NCBI GenBank assembly: GCA_900100095.1 | Contig: FMTN01000008.1 | Coordinates: 62,001-126,000, forward strand | DNA length: 64,000 nt | Origin: Lachnospiraceae bacterium C10 | GTDB lineage: Bacteria; Bacillota; Clostridia; Lachnospirales; Lachnospiraceae | Direction of reading: 5' to 3' | Shown here: positions 8,263-16,256 of the stretch, one piece after another | Numbering within the stretch: position 1 is the first letter of the stretch | Layout: each line of letters starts with the position of its first letter | Notes under the pieces: generated by a model | What the model saw: only the letters and a program-made list of their open reading frames with translations | What the model was told of the DNA's origin: nothing | Databases searched by the model: none | Position numbers and translations under genes: made by a program

Positions 8263-10047
8263 TCATCTTCCCATGGAATTGATCAATGTATCAATCATTG
8301 CACTCACTACATTGATATATCTGGAAGATGCATTGTATGCATTCTGGTATTTGATCATATCGGTAAGCTCTTCATCTGCATTCACCCCGATCACACCCTG
8401 ACGGCTTGATTCGATCTGATCCCTTGTCATTTCAAGGCTCTCAGAAGTCGTCTTATATACACTTCCTGCATCTGCAAGCTCTCCACACATCTTCGCATAG
8501 AAATTCTCGAAGGAACACGGTGTCTTATCACTTGGGTTCAATGTGAATCCGTCCTTATTCCAGAGATCGTAAATATTCTGTGCCACATCATAGGCAATAT
8601 TGTCATTCTGATGCACATGAGGGATGAAGCCCGGCTGCTCAACCAGTGCTTTGTTGGCTTCAAGCTCATCCAGCGTATACAGTGTCGCCGTATCCTCCGG
8701 ATCCTCTTCATTATAGATATACAGATCCTTTGTCTCACCAGCCGCATTGGAAAGCGTAACCTTGGTGTACCGCTCTGTGTTACGTCTTGAAAAAAGCTCC
8801 TTCGGTGGCATCTCCCGGTCATTTCCCAGGCAACAGTTATCTTCATCCAGTACAACGGTATTCTGTGTAATGATAAGTTCTTTCCCGTCTACAAATACGG
8901 TTGTAGGATTCGCAGGATCTGTACTGATAAAGCCGTCATCTATCAGCTTCTGTCCATACTTCGTGTCAGAAAGCGTCTCAACCGGTGAGAGATACTGATT
9001 CACCTGTTCGATCATGGAATGAATCATCAGATCCAGCTCCGCCTGCTCATTCATCATGATGGACTTCGATAATCCCATGTCATACTGAGCAGAAGTCAGA
9101 TGAATCATATCCTGATAGGTGGCCTTATGATCACCACGGGCAAGCAGAAGAGATTTGATTTCTCCAATATCAGTATTCTTCGTCGGATCGACATTCTTCG
9201 TGTTGAATACTTCATAGTATCCTCCACGGTTAACATCAGACAACTGCGGCCAGTACGGAAGCACAAAGCCTGTCGCCTTATCCTCGTACATCTCAATCTT
9301 ATATACACGATCAACATCCACAAATGGCTGTCCTTCAATCTTGACCCGGACAATGCCATCCACATTCTCATCATAGCTGATGCTTGCAAGCTTCGACAAT
9401 TCATCGAGGGCCTGATCTCTTGCATCACGGGCTGCCATGGCTGTCTCAACCTTGCCGGCCTCTGTCCGCTGGATTTCCACATTCAGCTGATAGATTGTCT
9501 TACTGAGATTGTTGATTCTGTTCACATCATCCCTGATCTTCTCATTGATATTCAGCTGATAATCGGACATTCCCTTATTCACCGCTTTGGCACGGCTAAT
9601 AAACATCGAAGCCTTCTGGACTACTAAATTCTCGACCTCTTCCTGATTCGGATCCTTCGCGAATTCATTAAAAGCCTGATAAAGACCTTCGATAGAAGAA
9701 GAAAAGCTTTCGCCGGCTCCCTCCTGAAGCAGTGTCTCCACTTCACTGGCAGCCTCATAACCGGCTGCATAGAAAGCATGACGACCATTCTCCTTACGAT
9801 AAGAAGCGTCCAGAAATTGGTCTCTTGTATGAATTACATCACCAATCTGGACACCTAATCCCTGCGCCTGATCACTGATGGATGCAGTCGCAAATTTAAC
9901 ATAGTTATCATCTACAAAGAATGTCTGCTGACGAACATAACCTTTGGTATCAAGGTTCGATAAGTTGTTCGCTGCAACATTTAGCGCATTCTGTGAACCG
10001 CGAAGTCCAGATGCGCCTACATATAAGCTACCAAAACCGTTAGCCAT
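8263..10047 (-). CDS. flgK: Flagellar hook-associated protein FlgK, copy 2
   Basis: This is the second HAP1-type protein, 594 residues. The N-terminal signature is SQNALNVAANNLSNLDTKGY and the C-terminal one DMIKYQNAYNASSRYINVVS, both diagnostic of FlgK. The GGG-rich ribosome site GGAGGG lies ahead of the ATG. It directly follows flgN, the FlgK/FlgL chaperone, so by position it is the orthologue of the single Bacillus flgK, with copy 1 as the extra paralogue. Which copy acts at the hook junction, or whether both do, cannot be decided from sequence. Confidence 0.92.
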   Translation of the reverse strand: MANGFGSLYVGASGLRGSQNALNVAANNLSNLDTKGYVRQQTFFVDDNYVKFATASISDQAQGLGVQIGDVIHTRDQFLDASYRKENGRHAFYAAGYEAASEVETLLQEGAGESFSSSIEGLYQAFNEFAKDPNQEEVENLVVQKASMFISRAKAVNKGMSDYQLNINEKIRDDVNRINNLSKTIYQLNVEIQRTEAGKVETAMAARDARDQALDELSKLASISYDENVDGIVRVKIEGQPFVDVDRVYKIEMYEDKATGFVLPYWPQLSDVNRGGYYEVFNTKNVDPTKNTDIGEIKSLLLARGDHKATYQDMIHLTSAQYDMGLSKSIMMNEQAELDLMIHSMIEQVNQYLSPVETLSDTKYGQKLIDDGFISTDPANPTTVFVDGKELIITQNTVVLDEDNCCLGNDREMPPKELFSRRNTERYTKVTLSNAAGETKDLYIYNEEDPEDTATLYTLDELEANKALVEQPGFIPHVHQNDNIAYDVAQNIYDLWNKDGFTLNPSDKTPCSFENFYAKMCGELADAGSVYKTTSESLEMTRDQIESSRQGVIGVNADEELTDMIKYQNAYNASSRYINVVSAMIDTLINSMGR

Positions 10048-10070
10048 GGTGATCCCTCCGCTCGCGCCAT

Positions 10071-10583
10071 TTATTGTTTTGCATCGAAGCCGCTGCTCGG
10101 CAGCACGTCTCCGGTGTTGTAGGCATTCCTGTTATAATTCGCTGTCTCCGGTCCGCCCTTCAGGCTGCGGAACAGCGTTAAATCAAATTCTGTCATCTCG
10201 AGCGCCTGCTGGAGCAACACCTGAATCTGTTCATTCAGCTGCTGCATTCTGGTAGCACTCCGCACCAGAAGTTCCTTCGCCTCCTGTAACTGCTTCTGCT
10301 CCTTCGGCTGATTCGCAAGCAGATCGATGATCTGCGTCACCGTCAACAGTTCCCGATCATGACCTAGAACCGCAGACATATCTGCAAGGCAACGGGTACG
10401 CTTATTCTCAAGATTCTTAAGATCTGAAGCTACACGCTCTTCTGCTGTATTCACTTCTTCGAGGCGCTGCAGATTCCTTTTCACGATGGCTCCTCTCTTC
10501 TCTTCGGAAAGAGCATAGAGCTTATCATAACCATCCTTCTCTTCCTGCATAACGCTTAAAAGTTCTTCAACCAGACTAGCCAC
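10071..10583 (-). CDS. flgN: FlgN family export chaperone
   Basis: FlgN binds the C-termini of FlgK and FlgL and escorts them to the export apparatus. The 170-residue protein is mostly long helix with heptad patterning (about residues 5-140) and a disordered tail rich in Gly, Asn and Ser. Sequence conservation in this family is low. The call rests on the helical profile and on its position between flgM and flgK, the conserved order in Firmicutes. Confidence 0.85.
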   Translation of the reverse strand: MASLVEELLSVMQEEKDGYDKLYALSEEKRGAIVKRNLQRLEEVNTAEERVASDLKNLENKRTRCLADMSAVLGHDRELLTVTQIIDLLANQPKEQKQLQEAKELLVRSATRMQQLNEQIQVLLQQALEMTEFDLTLFRSLKGGPETANYNRNAYNTGDVLPSSGFDAKQ

Positions 10584-10617
10584 TCCGATATCCTTTCTCT
10601 ACCTGTCTGCCGGTATA

Positions 10618-10890
10618 TTAAAGTCCTTGATATTTTGCCAAAAGCACATCAGCAAAACGATCCACGTCAACATCTACCTTACCCTGATATTTCTGCTTCA
10701 TCAAAGCAACCTGATCCTCACGGATATCGGAACTCTGGGCAACTGACTGCTTAGCGACCTGATACTCCCTGCCGATGGATGAAATCTGAACACGATCTGT
10801 AGCGGCAGCGGATTTGCTGGTGGATTTTGTGCCGGACGGCTTATTGGACTGGTAAATCTGTGAAATAGCGTTATAGGCATTAATACGCAT
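10618..10890 (-). CDS. flgM: Anti-sigma-28 factor FlgM
   Basis: FlgM holds sigma-28 inactive until the hook is complete, then is exported. The 90-residue protein has a disordered N-terminal half (INAYNAISQIYQSNKPSGTK) and the C-terminal binding helices (IREDQVALMKQKYQGKVDVD and DRFADVLLAKYQGL) typical of the family. The start is placed at the ATG at 10890, with AAAGGAG ten bases upstream; an upstream GTG lies too close to that site. It is first in the flgM-flgN-flgK block, behind a sigma-28-type promoter, which would give an autoregulatory loop. Confidence 0.9.
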   Translation of the reverse strand: MRINAYNAISQIYQSNKPSGTKSTSKSAAATDRVQISSIGREYQVAKQSVAQSSDIREDQVALMKQKYQGKVDVDVDRFADVLLAKYQGL

Positions 10891-10959
10891 ATCAGGCACA
10901 CTCCTTTCTCACAAACGTTTACTACTGTAGGAGCTTCCCTCTTGCTTCCTACACTATGA

Positions 10960-10986
10960 TTATCGGTGGTTCGCCTGAAATCCTTA
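10960..10986 (-). promoter_or_regulatory. Sigma-28 type promoter for flgM-flgN-flgK
   Basis: The minus strand reads TAAG, exactly 15 bases, then ACCGATAA. Spacing and -10 element agree with the promoters ahead of flaG and flgK copy 1. It lies about 70 bases before the flgM ATG, between flgM and the modification genes, so the flagellar block can be transcribed independently of the island upstream. Confidence 0.75.
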
Positions 10987-10995
10987 GTGCATTTT

Positions 10996-11319
10996 TTATA
11001 ATTCTTTACAAGAAATCTCAATTGCCCGAAGAATCTCCGCTGTTCTTCTCTCCCAGGATTCCCGGGAAAGCGCCTTCTGATATGCCCTCTTTTCAATGGC
11101 ACACCGCTCATCCTCATGGGTAAGATAATACTGAATCAACTGCGGCAGCCGGTCGATTTTCTCCAGATCAAACAGCAGCATATCCCTGTCTTCCTTGTAG
11201 TTGTCCACCAGCTCCTGCGCCCTCTGGTCATAGGTGCCATCCGCCTTATAGATATTATAGTACCTTCCCAAAAGGTAGGCCTGCTGCCTGTATTCTTCTA
11301 TCTCTTTTGTATATGACAT
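10996..11319 (-). CDS. Small protein resembling a CgeB/DUF3880-type glycosyltransferase tail
   Basis: This 107-residue protein has no confident assignment. Its C-terminal half (LPQLIQYYLTHEDERCAIEK onward, about residues 60-105) resembles the final helices of CgeB-like glycosyltransferases, where a YYL.HE.ER motif follows the nucleotide-sugar domain. The N-terminal half (MSYTKEIEEYRQQAYLLGRY) does not match that fold. The catalytic part is absent, so it cannot be an active transferase. It starts 18 bases after a glycosyltransferase pseudogene and may be another remnant of the same degraded locus or a small accessory protein. Confidence 0.5.
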   Translation of the reverse strand: MSYTKEIEEYRQQAYLLGRYYNIYKADGTYDQRAQELVDNYKEDRDMLLFDLEKIDRLPQLIQYYLTHEDERCAIEKRAYQKALSRESWERRTAEILRAIEISCKEL

Positions 11320-11337
11320 ACAACTTCTTTCATCGCT

Positions 11338-11660
11338 TCAGGCCAACCTGCCCTGCATTACAAGATCCATGATCTGCTTCAGGCGATCCTCCATCCGAAA
11401 GGCCGCCCTTACCTTCTCCATTCCGGACCGTGCCACATTCTGTCGCTGCTCTTCGTTGGCCAAATAGTATGCAGCAAGATCCGCCGCCTCTTCCACCGAT
11501 GTATAGATACCGGCATCCTGATTCGGAACAAAATATCCCAAAAGTTCCGGCTGTGACGGAATCAGAAGGAATCCTCCGCATCCCAGCCCAATTTCTGAAA
11601 AGCCTCCAGAAAGGGCTTATCATAATAGGATTGAAACAAACGTATGAAAATCAGTTTCAT
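11338..11660 (-). pseudogene. Glycosyltransferase (CgeB/DUF3880-like) remnant with internal deletion
   Basis: An ATG at 11660 overlaps the stop of the upstream aminotransferase (ATGA). It encodes 32 residues that look like a normal glycosyltransferase N-terminus (MKLIFIRLFQSYYDKPFLEA, then FQKLGWDAEDSF) and then stops. Starting at the same place in another frame is a C-terminal domain: LGCGGFLLIPSQPELLGYF, NQDAGIY and YYLANEEQR, ending at 11338. These are the beginning and end of one family of about 400-600 residues, so the catalytic middle is missing and the join is out of frame. The join falls at about 11580-11590. Confidence 0.8.
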
Positions 11661-12724
11661 GCTTCATCTTCCTCATCCAGTGCTGCCAGGAACAGATCCA
11701 TTGCCTTTTTCGATCCGGTGGAGATTCTCAAATACTTCTTCAGCAGTTCGTTGCCAAAAGTATGGATCAGCACCCTATGCTTCTCCTCAAGACGTTTTGC
11801 CAGTTCCTTCGGATCGGTCTTCGGCTCCATCAGCACATAATTTCCGTGACAGTCCTTGCAGGCATAACCGCGCTTTCCCAGTTCTGCAAGGAGATAGTCT
11901 CTGCCTTCCCGCTCGGTTTGAATCAGCGCATCGATTACATCCGGACGCTCCAGGAGTCGTTCTGCAAAAAGTAAAGCGATGCTGTTGGCATCAAAGGTGA
12001 GCCTTGCATTCTTCACGTAGTGAATAATATCCGGATGACTGATCATAACCCCAAGGCGGCAGGCCGCAAGGGACAGAAGCTTGGAAAAGGTTCGAAGGAT
12101 GATGACATTTTCTCTCTCCATCGCAAATGACAGGAAGGTCTTCGGATAAAAATAATGATAGGCCTCATCGATGACCACCACAGCTCCCACTTCTTCGGCA
12201 CGGTCAATGACTGCCTTCGCCTCTTCCTCTGTGTAGACATTGCCAACAGGGTTATTGGGATTGAGCAAAACAACCACCCTGGTATCCTCGGTAATGGCAT
12301 CCACCACGCGTCCAATGTCTATGGTCAGATCCTCATTATAAGGTACTGCCACATGGTTATACCCGAGAATACTGCAGTTCACCCAGTACATTTCAAAAGA
12401 CGGGGTTACCGTCACAATATCCTTGCCCTTTTCTCCGAAGGTCTCCAGAATATAGCGGATTCCCATGTCTGAACCGTTGGTCGCCAGAACATTTTCAAAA
12501 GAAACGCCGACAAAGTCAGCGTATTTTTTAAGGAATCGGTCCGGTTCCGGATAGACGGACAAAAACTGGGGAGTGACCTCTTTTAACACACTCTCAACAA
12601 ATTCCTCCGGCAATCCTTCCGGATTCTCATTCATATCCAGACGAATCTTATCGTAGCGGTTCTGCGCCGGAAAAACGCGGTAGGTCTTCTTAATATCAGG
12701 ATCCACATAAACATCCTTTTTCAT
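11657..12724 (-). CDS. HisC-like PLP-dependent aminotransferase
   Basis: This is a 355-residue fold-type I aminotransferase of the histidinol-phosphate aminotransferase/CobD-like class. Visible motifs are LDMNENPEGLP (substrate entry), NPNNPVGNVYTEEE, VVIDEAYHYFYP (PLP aspartate) and RTFSKLLSLAACRLG with the Schiff-base lysine. No other histidine genes are near. Instead the start overlaps the cytidylyltransferase/oxidoreductase gene (ATGA) and its stop overlaps the glycosyltransferase remnant (ATGA), so it is part of a tightly coupled biosynthetic operon. A role in making or modifying an amino-alcohol or amino-acid phosphate before CDP activation is inference; the substrate is unknown. Confidence 0.85.
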   Translation of the reverse strand: MKKDVYVDPDIKKTYRVFPAQNRYDKIRLDMNENPEGLPEEFVESVLKEVTPQFLSVYPEPDRFLKKYADFVGVSFENVLATNGSDMGIRYILETFGEKGKDIVTVTPSFEMYWVNCSILGYNHVAVPYNEDLTIDIGRVVDAITEDTRVVVLLNPNNPVGNVYTEEEAKAVIDRAEEVGAVVVIDEAYHYFYPKTFLSFAMERENVIILRTFSKLLSLAACRLGVMISHPDIIHYVKNARLTFDANSIALLFAERLLERPDVIDALIQTEREGRDYLLAELGKRGYACKDCHGNYVLMEPKTDPKELAKRLEEKHRVLIHTFGNELLKKYLRISTGSKKAMDLFLAALDEEDEA

Positions 12725-14109
12725 GAGGTCTTCTCCTTCTTGTTATCTTTGTATTCCATATATTTTTCAACGATCTGGGACATCCAAATGGATTCCTCTG
12801 CCGTAAGCTTGTATCCGTTATGGCTGATGCCGGAGATCTTGCGGACAAATTCACTGATTTCGTAACGCAGTCCATCCCCCTGGAACGGCGGATCGTAGAC
12901 ATCCACCTGATCCTCTTCCTCGTAGCGGACCTCAAAATGCTGGGTCAGCCACCACGGGGACGGAGCCAGAATATAACCTTTGGTACCGGAGATCACCAGC
13001 TGTCCCTCGGTCTTGACACCAACACCGGTTCGCATGGTTGCCATGGCATTAGGATAGTAAAGTTCCAGCTTGTTATACAGATCCACACCCTTCTCGTCAT
13101 AGAGGCTGTGGAATTTATAATCCTTATATCCAGGGCCTAGAAGCTTTACAATCGGGACAAGCACACTTGGGCCAAATTCCAGAAAGGCTCCACCGAATTC
13201 GGCATCTTCCCGCTCTCTTGAACCCGGGTTCGCAAGCCTTGTAAAATTTGCTTCCACATCCCGGATCTCTCCAATCACGCCGCTCTTCGCCACATTGATC
13301 AACTGCTGAAATCCCGGACAATATGCAGCCTTGACACCTTCCATCAGCACAAGTTTCTTACGGGTTGCAAGGTCATACAGTTCCTCAGCCCTTGCCATGG
13401 TAAAGGCCAGAGGCTTCTCTGACAGAACATGCTTGCCGCGAAGCAGGGCTGTCTTGGCGTATTCGTAGTGGGTTTCATTGGGAGAAGCGATATACACCGC
13501 ATCCACCTCGTCCAGAAAGTTCTCGTAATTCTCGGACTCCATATAAAATCCCTTGTAAGGCTGTCCCTTTCTGGTTTCCTCGTCCGGCCGGGTTGAAAAA
13601 TCCTGCAAAGACTCCAGGTTGGGATTATAGATGGCTGTCACCTCGGCGCCGCTGACATACTTGGATTCTGTCACGAATCTCGGCGCCATCCGGCCGCTTC
13701 CCACAATTCCGATCCGAAGGGCCTTATACTTTTGCACCCGAAGATCCGTCGAGGAAATATCCGGTGTCCTTGGAAGATAAACCACCTTACAGAACTGGTC
13801 AAGATAATCAAAGGTTCCCACCCAGTCGGAACCCACAGTAAAAATATCCACGCCGTATTTTTGAATATCTTCAATTTTCTGCCCCTGGTGATCCTCGATA
13901 ATAATCTGATCCGCAAAGCCTGTGTCACGGACATGCTGAACCCTTGTCAGGACATCATCTACCACATTGATCTTACCCCGGGCTTCATCAAAATGTTCGG
14001 ATGTAACGCCTACAATGAGATAGTCACCCAAGGCTTTGGCATTCTTAAGGAGATTATAATGCCCCTGGTGGAAAAGATCGTACGTTCCGTACGTTATAAC
14101 CTTTGTCAT
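12721..14109 (-). CDS. TagD-like cytidylyltransferase fused to a Gfo/Idh/MocA oxidoreductase
   Basis: The protein has two enzymes in 462 residues. Residues 1-130 match the glycerol-3-phosphate cytidylyltransferase family: YGTYDLFHQGHYNLLKNAK with the HxGH nucleotide site, GSDWVGTFDYL, and LPRTPDISSTDLR corresponding to the RTxGISTT motif. Residues about 133-450 are a Gfo/Idh/MocA dehydrogenase with GIVGSGRMA (NAD(P)-binding), YIASPNETHYEYA and the EKP motif (LSEKPLAF). Such an arrangement could make a CDP-linked compound and reduce or oxidise its precursor. It heads the operon with the aminotransferase, reading away from the divergent LicD genes. Substrates of both domains are unknown. Confidence 0.88.
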   Translation of the reverse strand: MTKVITYGTYDLFHQGHYNLLKNAKALGDYLIVGVTSEHFDEARGKINVVDDVLTRVQHVRDTGFADQIIIEDHQGQKIEDIQKYGVDIFTVGSDWVGTFDYLDQFCKVVYLPRTPDISSTDLRVQKYKALRIGIVGSGRMAPRFVTESKYVSGAEVTAIYNPNLESLQDFSTRPDEETRKGQPYKGFYMESENYENFLDEVDAVYIASPNETHYEYAKTALLRGKHVLSEKPLAFTMARAEELYDLATRKKLVLMEGVKAAYCPGFQQLINVAKSGVIGEIRDVEANFTRLANPGSREREDAEFGGAFLEFGPSVLVPIVKLLGPGYKDYKFHSLYDEKGVDLYNKLELYYPNAMATMRTGVGVKTEGQLVISGTKGYILAPSPWWLTQHFEVRYEEEDQVDVYDPPFQGDGLRYEISEFVRKISGISHNGYKLTAEESIWMSQIVEKYMEYKDNKKEKTS

Positions 14110-14267
14110 GGCAAGTCTCCCTTCTAAAAAATACTTATCTCATTTTATTATATCGGATATAACCCTGTATTTGGCTATAAAATTCTCACCTTTTTAAATA
14201 ATTATTGGCAAATACATCTTAAGTCCTTTAGAATAAAAGTCGAAAACGATTCTATAAGGAGGATGCT

Positions 14268-15260
14268 ATGACATTTGATGCCGACTTTTTCAAAGATGAA
14301 GAACGGGAGGGCTTTCTTGTTCCGTCCCTGATGAAAAAAACATGGGCTGCAGAACTTAAAACGCTACAGGCTCTTTTAGATTTTTGCCGGCAGCACGATC
14401 TTCGGATCTACGCCGATTTCGGCACTCTCCTCGGCGCCATCCGCCATAAAGGGTTCATTCCCTGGGATGATGATCTGGATCTGTCCATGCCCCGGAAAGA
14501 CTATATGAAACTGATCGAACTTGCGGATACCTTCCCTGCTCCCTACCGGATCAAATCCATCTATACCATGGAGCGGTTTTCCCAGTTCCATATCGTCCTT
14601 TCCAATTCAAAAAGAGAACGGTTCACCTATGCACCGGAACTGATCCGGGACTTTTACGGCTGTCCGTTTTTTATCGGAATCGATATCACCCCTATGGATT
14701 ACATTCCACGGGATCCACAGATCCGGCGAATGCAACAGATTCTGTACAAAATCGGTTATCAGTTGTCTACGGATCTCTCCCGGGATTACATCCGGATAGA
14801 AGATGGAAGGATCACAGAGGGGGCGCATGCCGTTTCCTCTCCTTCCCAGTCCATCGATTCCCCAGAAGAATTCCAGCGGTTACTGCAAAGCTTCGAAAAA
14901 TACACCGGTGCCACCCTTCCTTTGGACGGGCAGCTTCAGAAGAATGTTATGCTGCTTACGGATCGCATTGCCATGCGGTTTGGTCCTCAGGACGGAGACG
15001 AGATCAACTACTATGCCCGAATGGCATACTGGGAAGATGCCACACCTTCCATCCGGCCTGCTTCCCTGGAGGACGAGTTCCTTTCGGTTCCTTTTGAGAA
15101 TCTTATGATTCCGGTTCCAAAGGATTACGAAAAGCTTCTGTCTCTTCAGTACGGATCGGACTGGAGAACTCCTGTCCGGGAGGAGAGTCTACACGACTAT
15201 CCCTTCTACCAAACCCAGCTTGAGCTCCTTTCCATGGAGGGACATACCGAATTTTCCTGA
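14268..15260 (+). CDS. LicD family phosphotransferase, copy 1
   Basis: LicD enzymes transfer phosphocholine or related phospho-groups from a CDP-activated donor onto surface glycans. The diagnostic signature is present at about residues 46-70: YADFGTLLGAIRHKG followed by PWDDDLDLSM, with the metal-binding Asp cluster, then GCPFFIGIDITPMDYIP near residue 145. Length is 330. AAGGAGG precedes the ATG. It is divergent from the cytidylyltransferase fusion and 42 bases ahead of a second LicD gene, which suggests both use the CDP donor made next door. Confidence 0.88.
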   Translation: MTFDADFFKDEEREGFLVPSLMKKTWAAELKTLQALLDFCRQHDLRIYADFGTLLGAIRHKGFIPWDDDLDLSMPRKDYMKLIELADTFPAPYRIKSIYTMERFSQFHIVLSNSKRERFTYAPELIRDFYGCPFFIGIDITPMDYIPRDPQIRRMQQILYKIGYQLSTDLSRDYIRIEDGRITEGAHAVSSPSQSIDSPEEFQRLLQSFEKYTGATLPLDGQLQKNVMLLTDRIAMRFGPQDGDEINYYARMAYWEDATPSIRPASLEDEFLSVPFENLMIPVPKDYEKLLSLQYGSDWRTPVREESLHDYPFYQTQLELLSMEGHTEFS

Positions 15261-15302
15261 CGTATTACAAACGATGATTTATATATAAAGGAGGCATATC
15301 GA

Positions 15303-16256
15303 ATGAAACTTCAGTTTGACAATGACTACTTCAAAGGAGGCGAAATCGACGGTTTCTATGTCGAGCCGCTGATGAAGCGCACCTGGGCCGCTCAGATGGA
15401 GGTTTTGGCCGTTATCGATGATATCTGCAGACAGTACAACATTCATTATTTTGCTGAATGGGGCACTCTGTTGGGAGCAGTCCGCCACCAGGGCTTCATT
15501 CCATGGGATGACGATATGGATATTGGCATGCTGCGTGAAGATATGCTTCGCTTCCAGAGAATCGCACCGGAGGTTCTTCCGGAAGGTTTTGAGCTGATTA
15601 ATTACAACACCGAACCTGACTGGGAGAATGTTCTGATTCGCGTTATGAACGGCAAGCACGTCTGCATCGACGATGACTATCTCGACCGTTTCCACGACTG
15701 TCCTTTCGCCATCGGAATTGATATTTTCCCGATTGATTACATTCCGGACAACCAGGCGGATTACGACATGCAGATCCACCTTCTTGAGATGCTGTATGCC
15801 GCTAAAAACGCCTACGCTCAGAAAGATGTGGTGGGTCTTGCCAATGCAAGATACTATGGGGTCAAGGTGGAGGAAGCTCTCAATGTAAAGCTTGACGAGA
15901 CCAAAAACATGAACCAGCAGCTGATACGTCTGATCGATGCGGTGTCCGCCATGTATGGCCCTCAGGATACCAACTCCATGGGTATTCCGCTTCGCGCCCT
16001 TTACGCCGGAGACCAGCGTCTCCCGAAAGAATGCTACACCACACTGATTCTGTCACCTTTTGAGAATACAGAGATTCCGATCCCGATCGGATATCACGAA
16101 ATCCTTGAGAACTACTACGGTGACTACACGAAAGAAGACCGTACACCTGGACACGATTACCCTTTCTACACAGAACAAAAAGAGATTCTGCAACGTTATC
16201 TGTCACAGAATCCCCTGGCTTATACTGACCGGATCAAAAACATCCTAGAACAGTAA
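15303..16256 (+). CDS. LicD family phosphotransferase, copy 2
   Basis: This second LicD protein has 317 residues and is clearly homologous to copy 1 along its length. Shared elements are LMKRTWAAQMEVL near the start, FAEWGTLLGAVRHQG with PWDDDMDIGM, and DCPFAIGIDIFPIDYIP. AAAGGAGG precedes the ATG. The metal-binding Asp cluster is intact, so both copies may be active and could modify different acceptors or positions. The last 12 bases overlap the end of the convergent glycosyltransferase gene, so there is no room for a terminator between them. Confidence 0.88.
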   Translation: MKLQFDNDYFKGGEIDGFYVEPLMKRTWAAQMEVLAVIDDICRQYNIHYFAEWGTLLGAVRHQGFIPWDDDMDIGMLREDMLRFQRIAPEVLPEGFELINYNTEPDWENVLIRVMNGKHVCIDDDYLDRFHDCPFAIGIDIFPIDYIPDNQADYDMQIHLLEMLYAAKNAYAQKDVVGLANARYYGVKVEEALNVKLDETKNMNQQLIRLIDAVSAMYGPQDTNSMGIPLRALYAGDQRLPKECYTTLILSPFENTEIPIPIGYHEILENYYGDYTKEDRTPGHDYPFYTEQKEILQRYLSQNPLAYTDRIKNILEQ

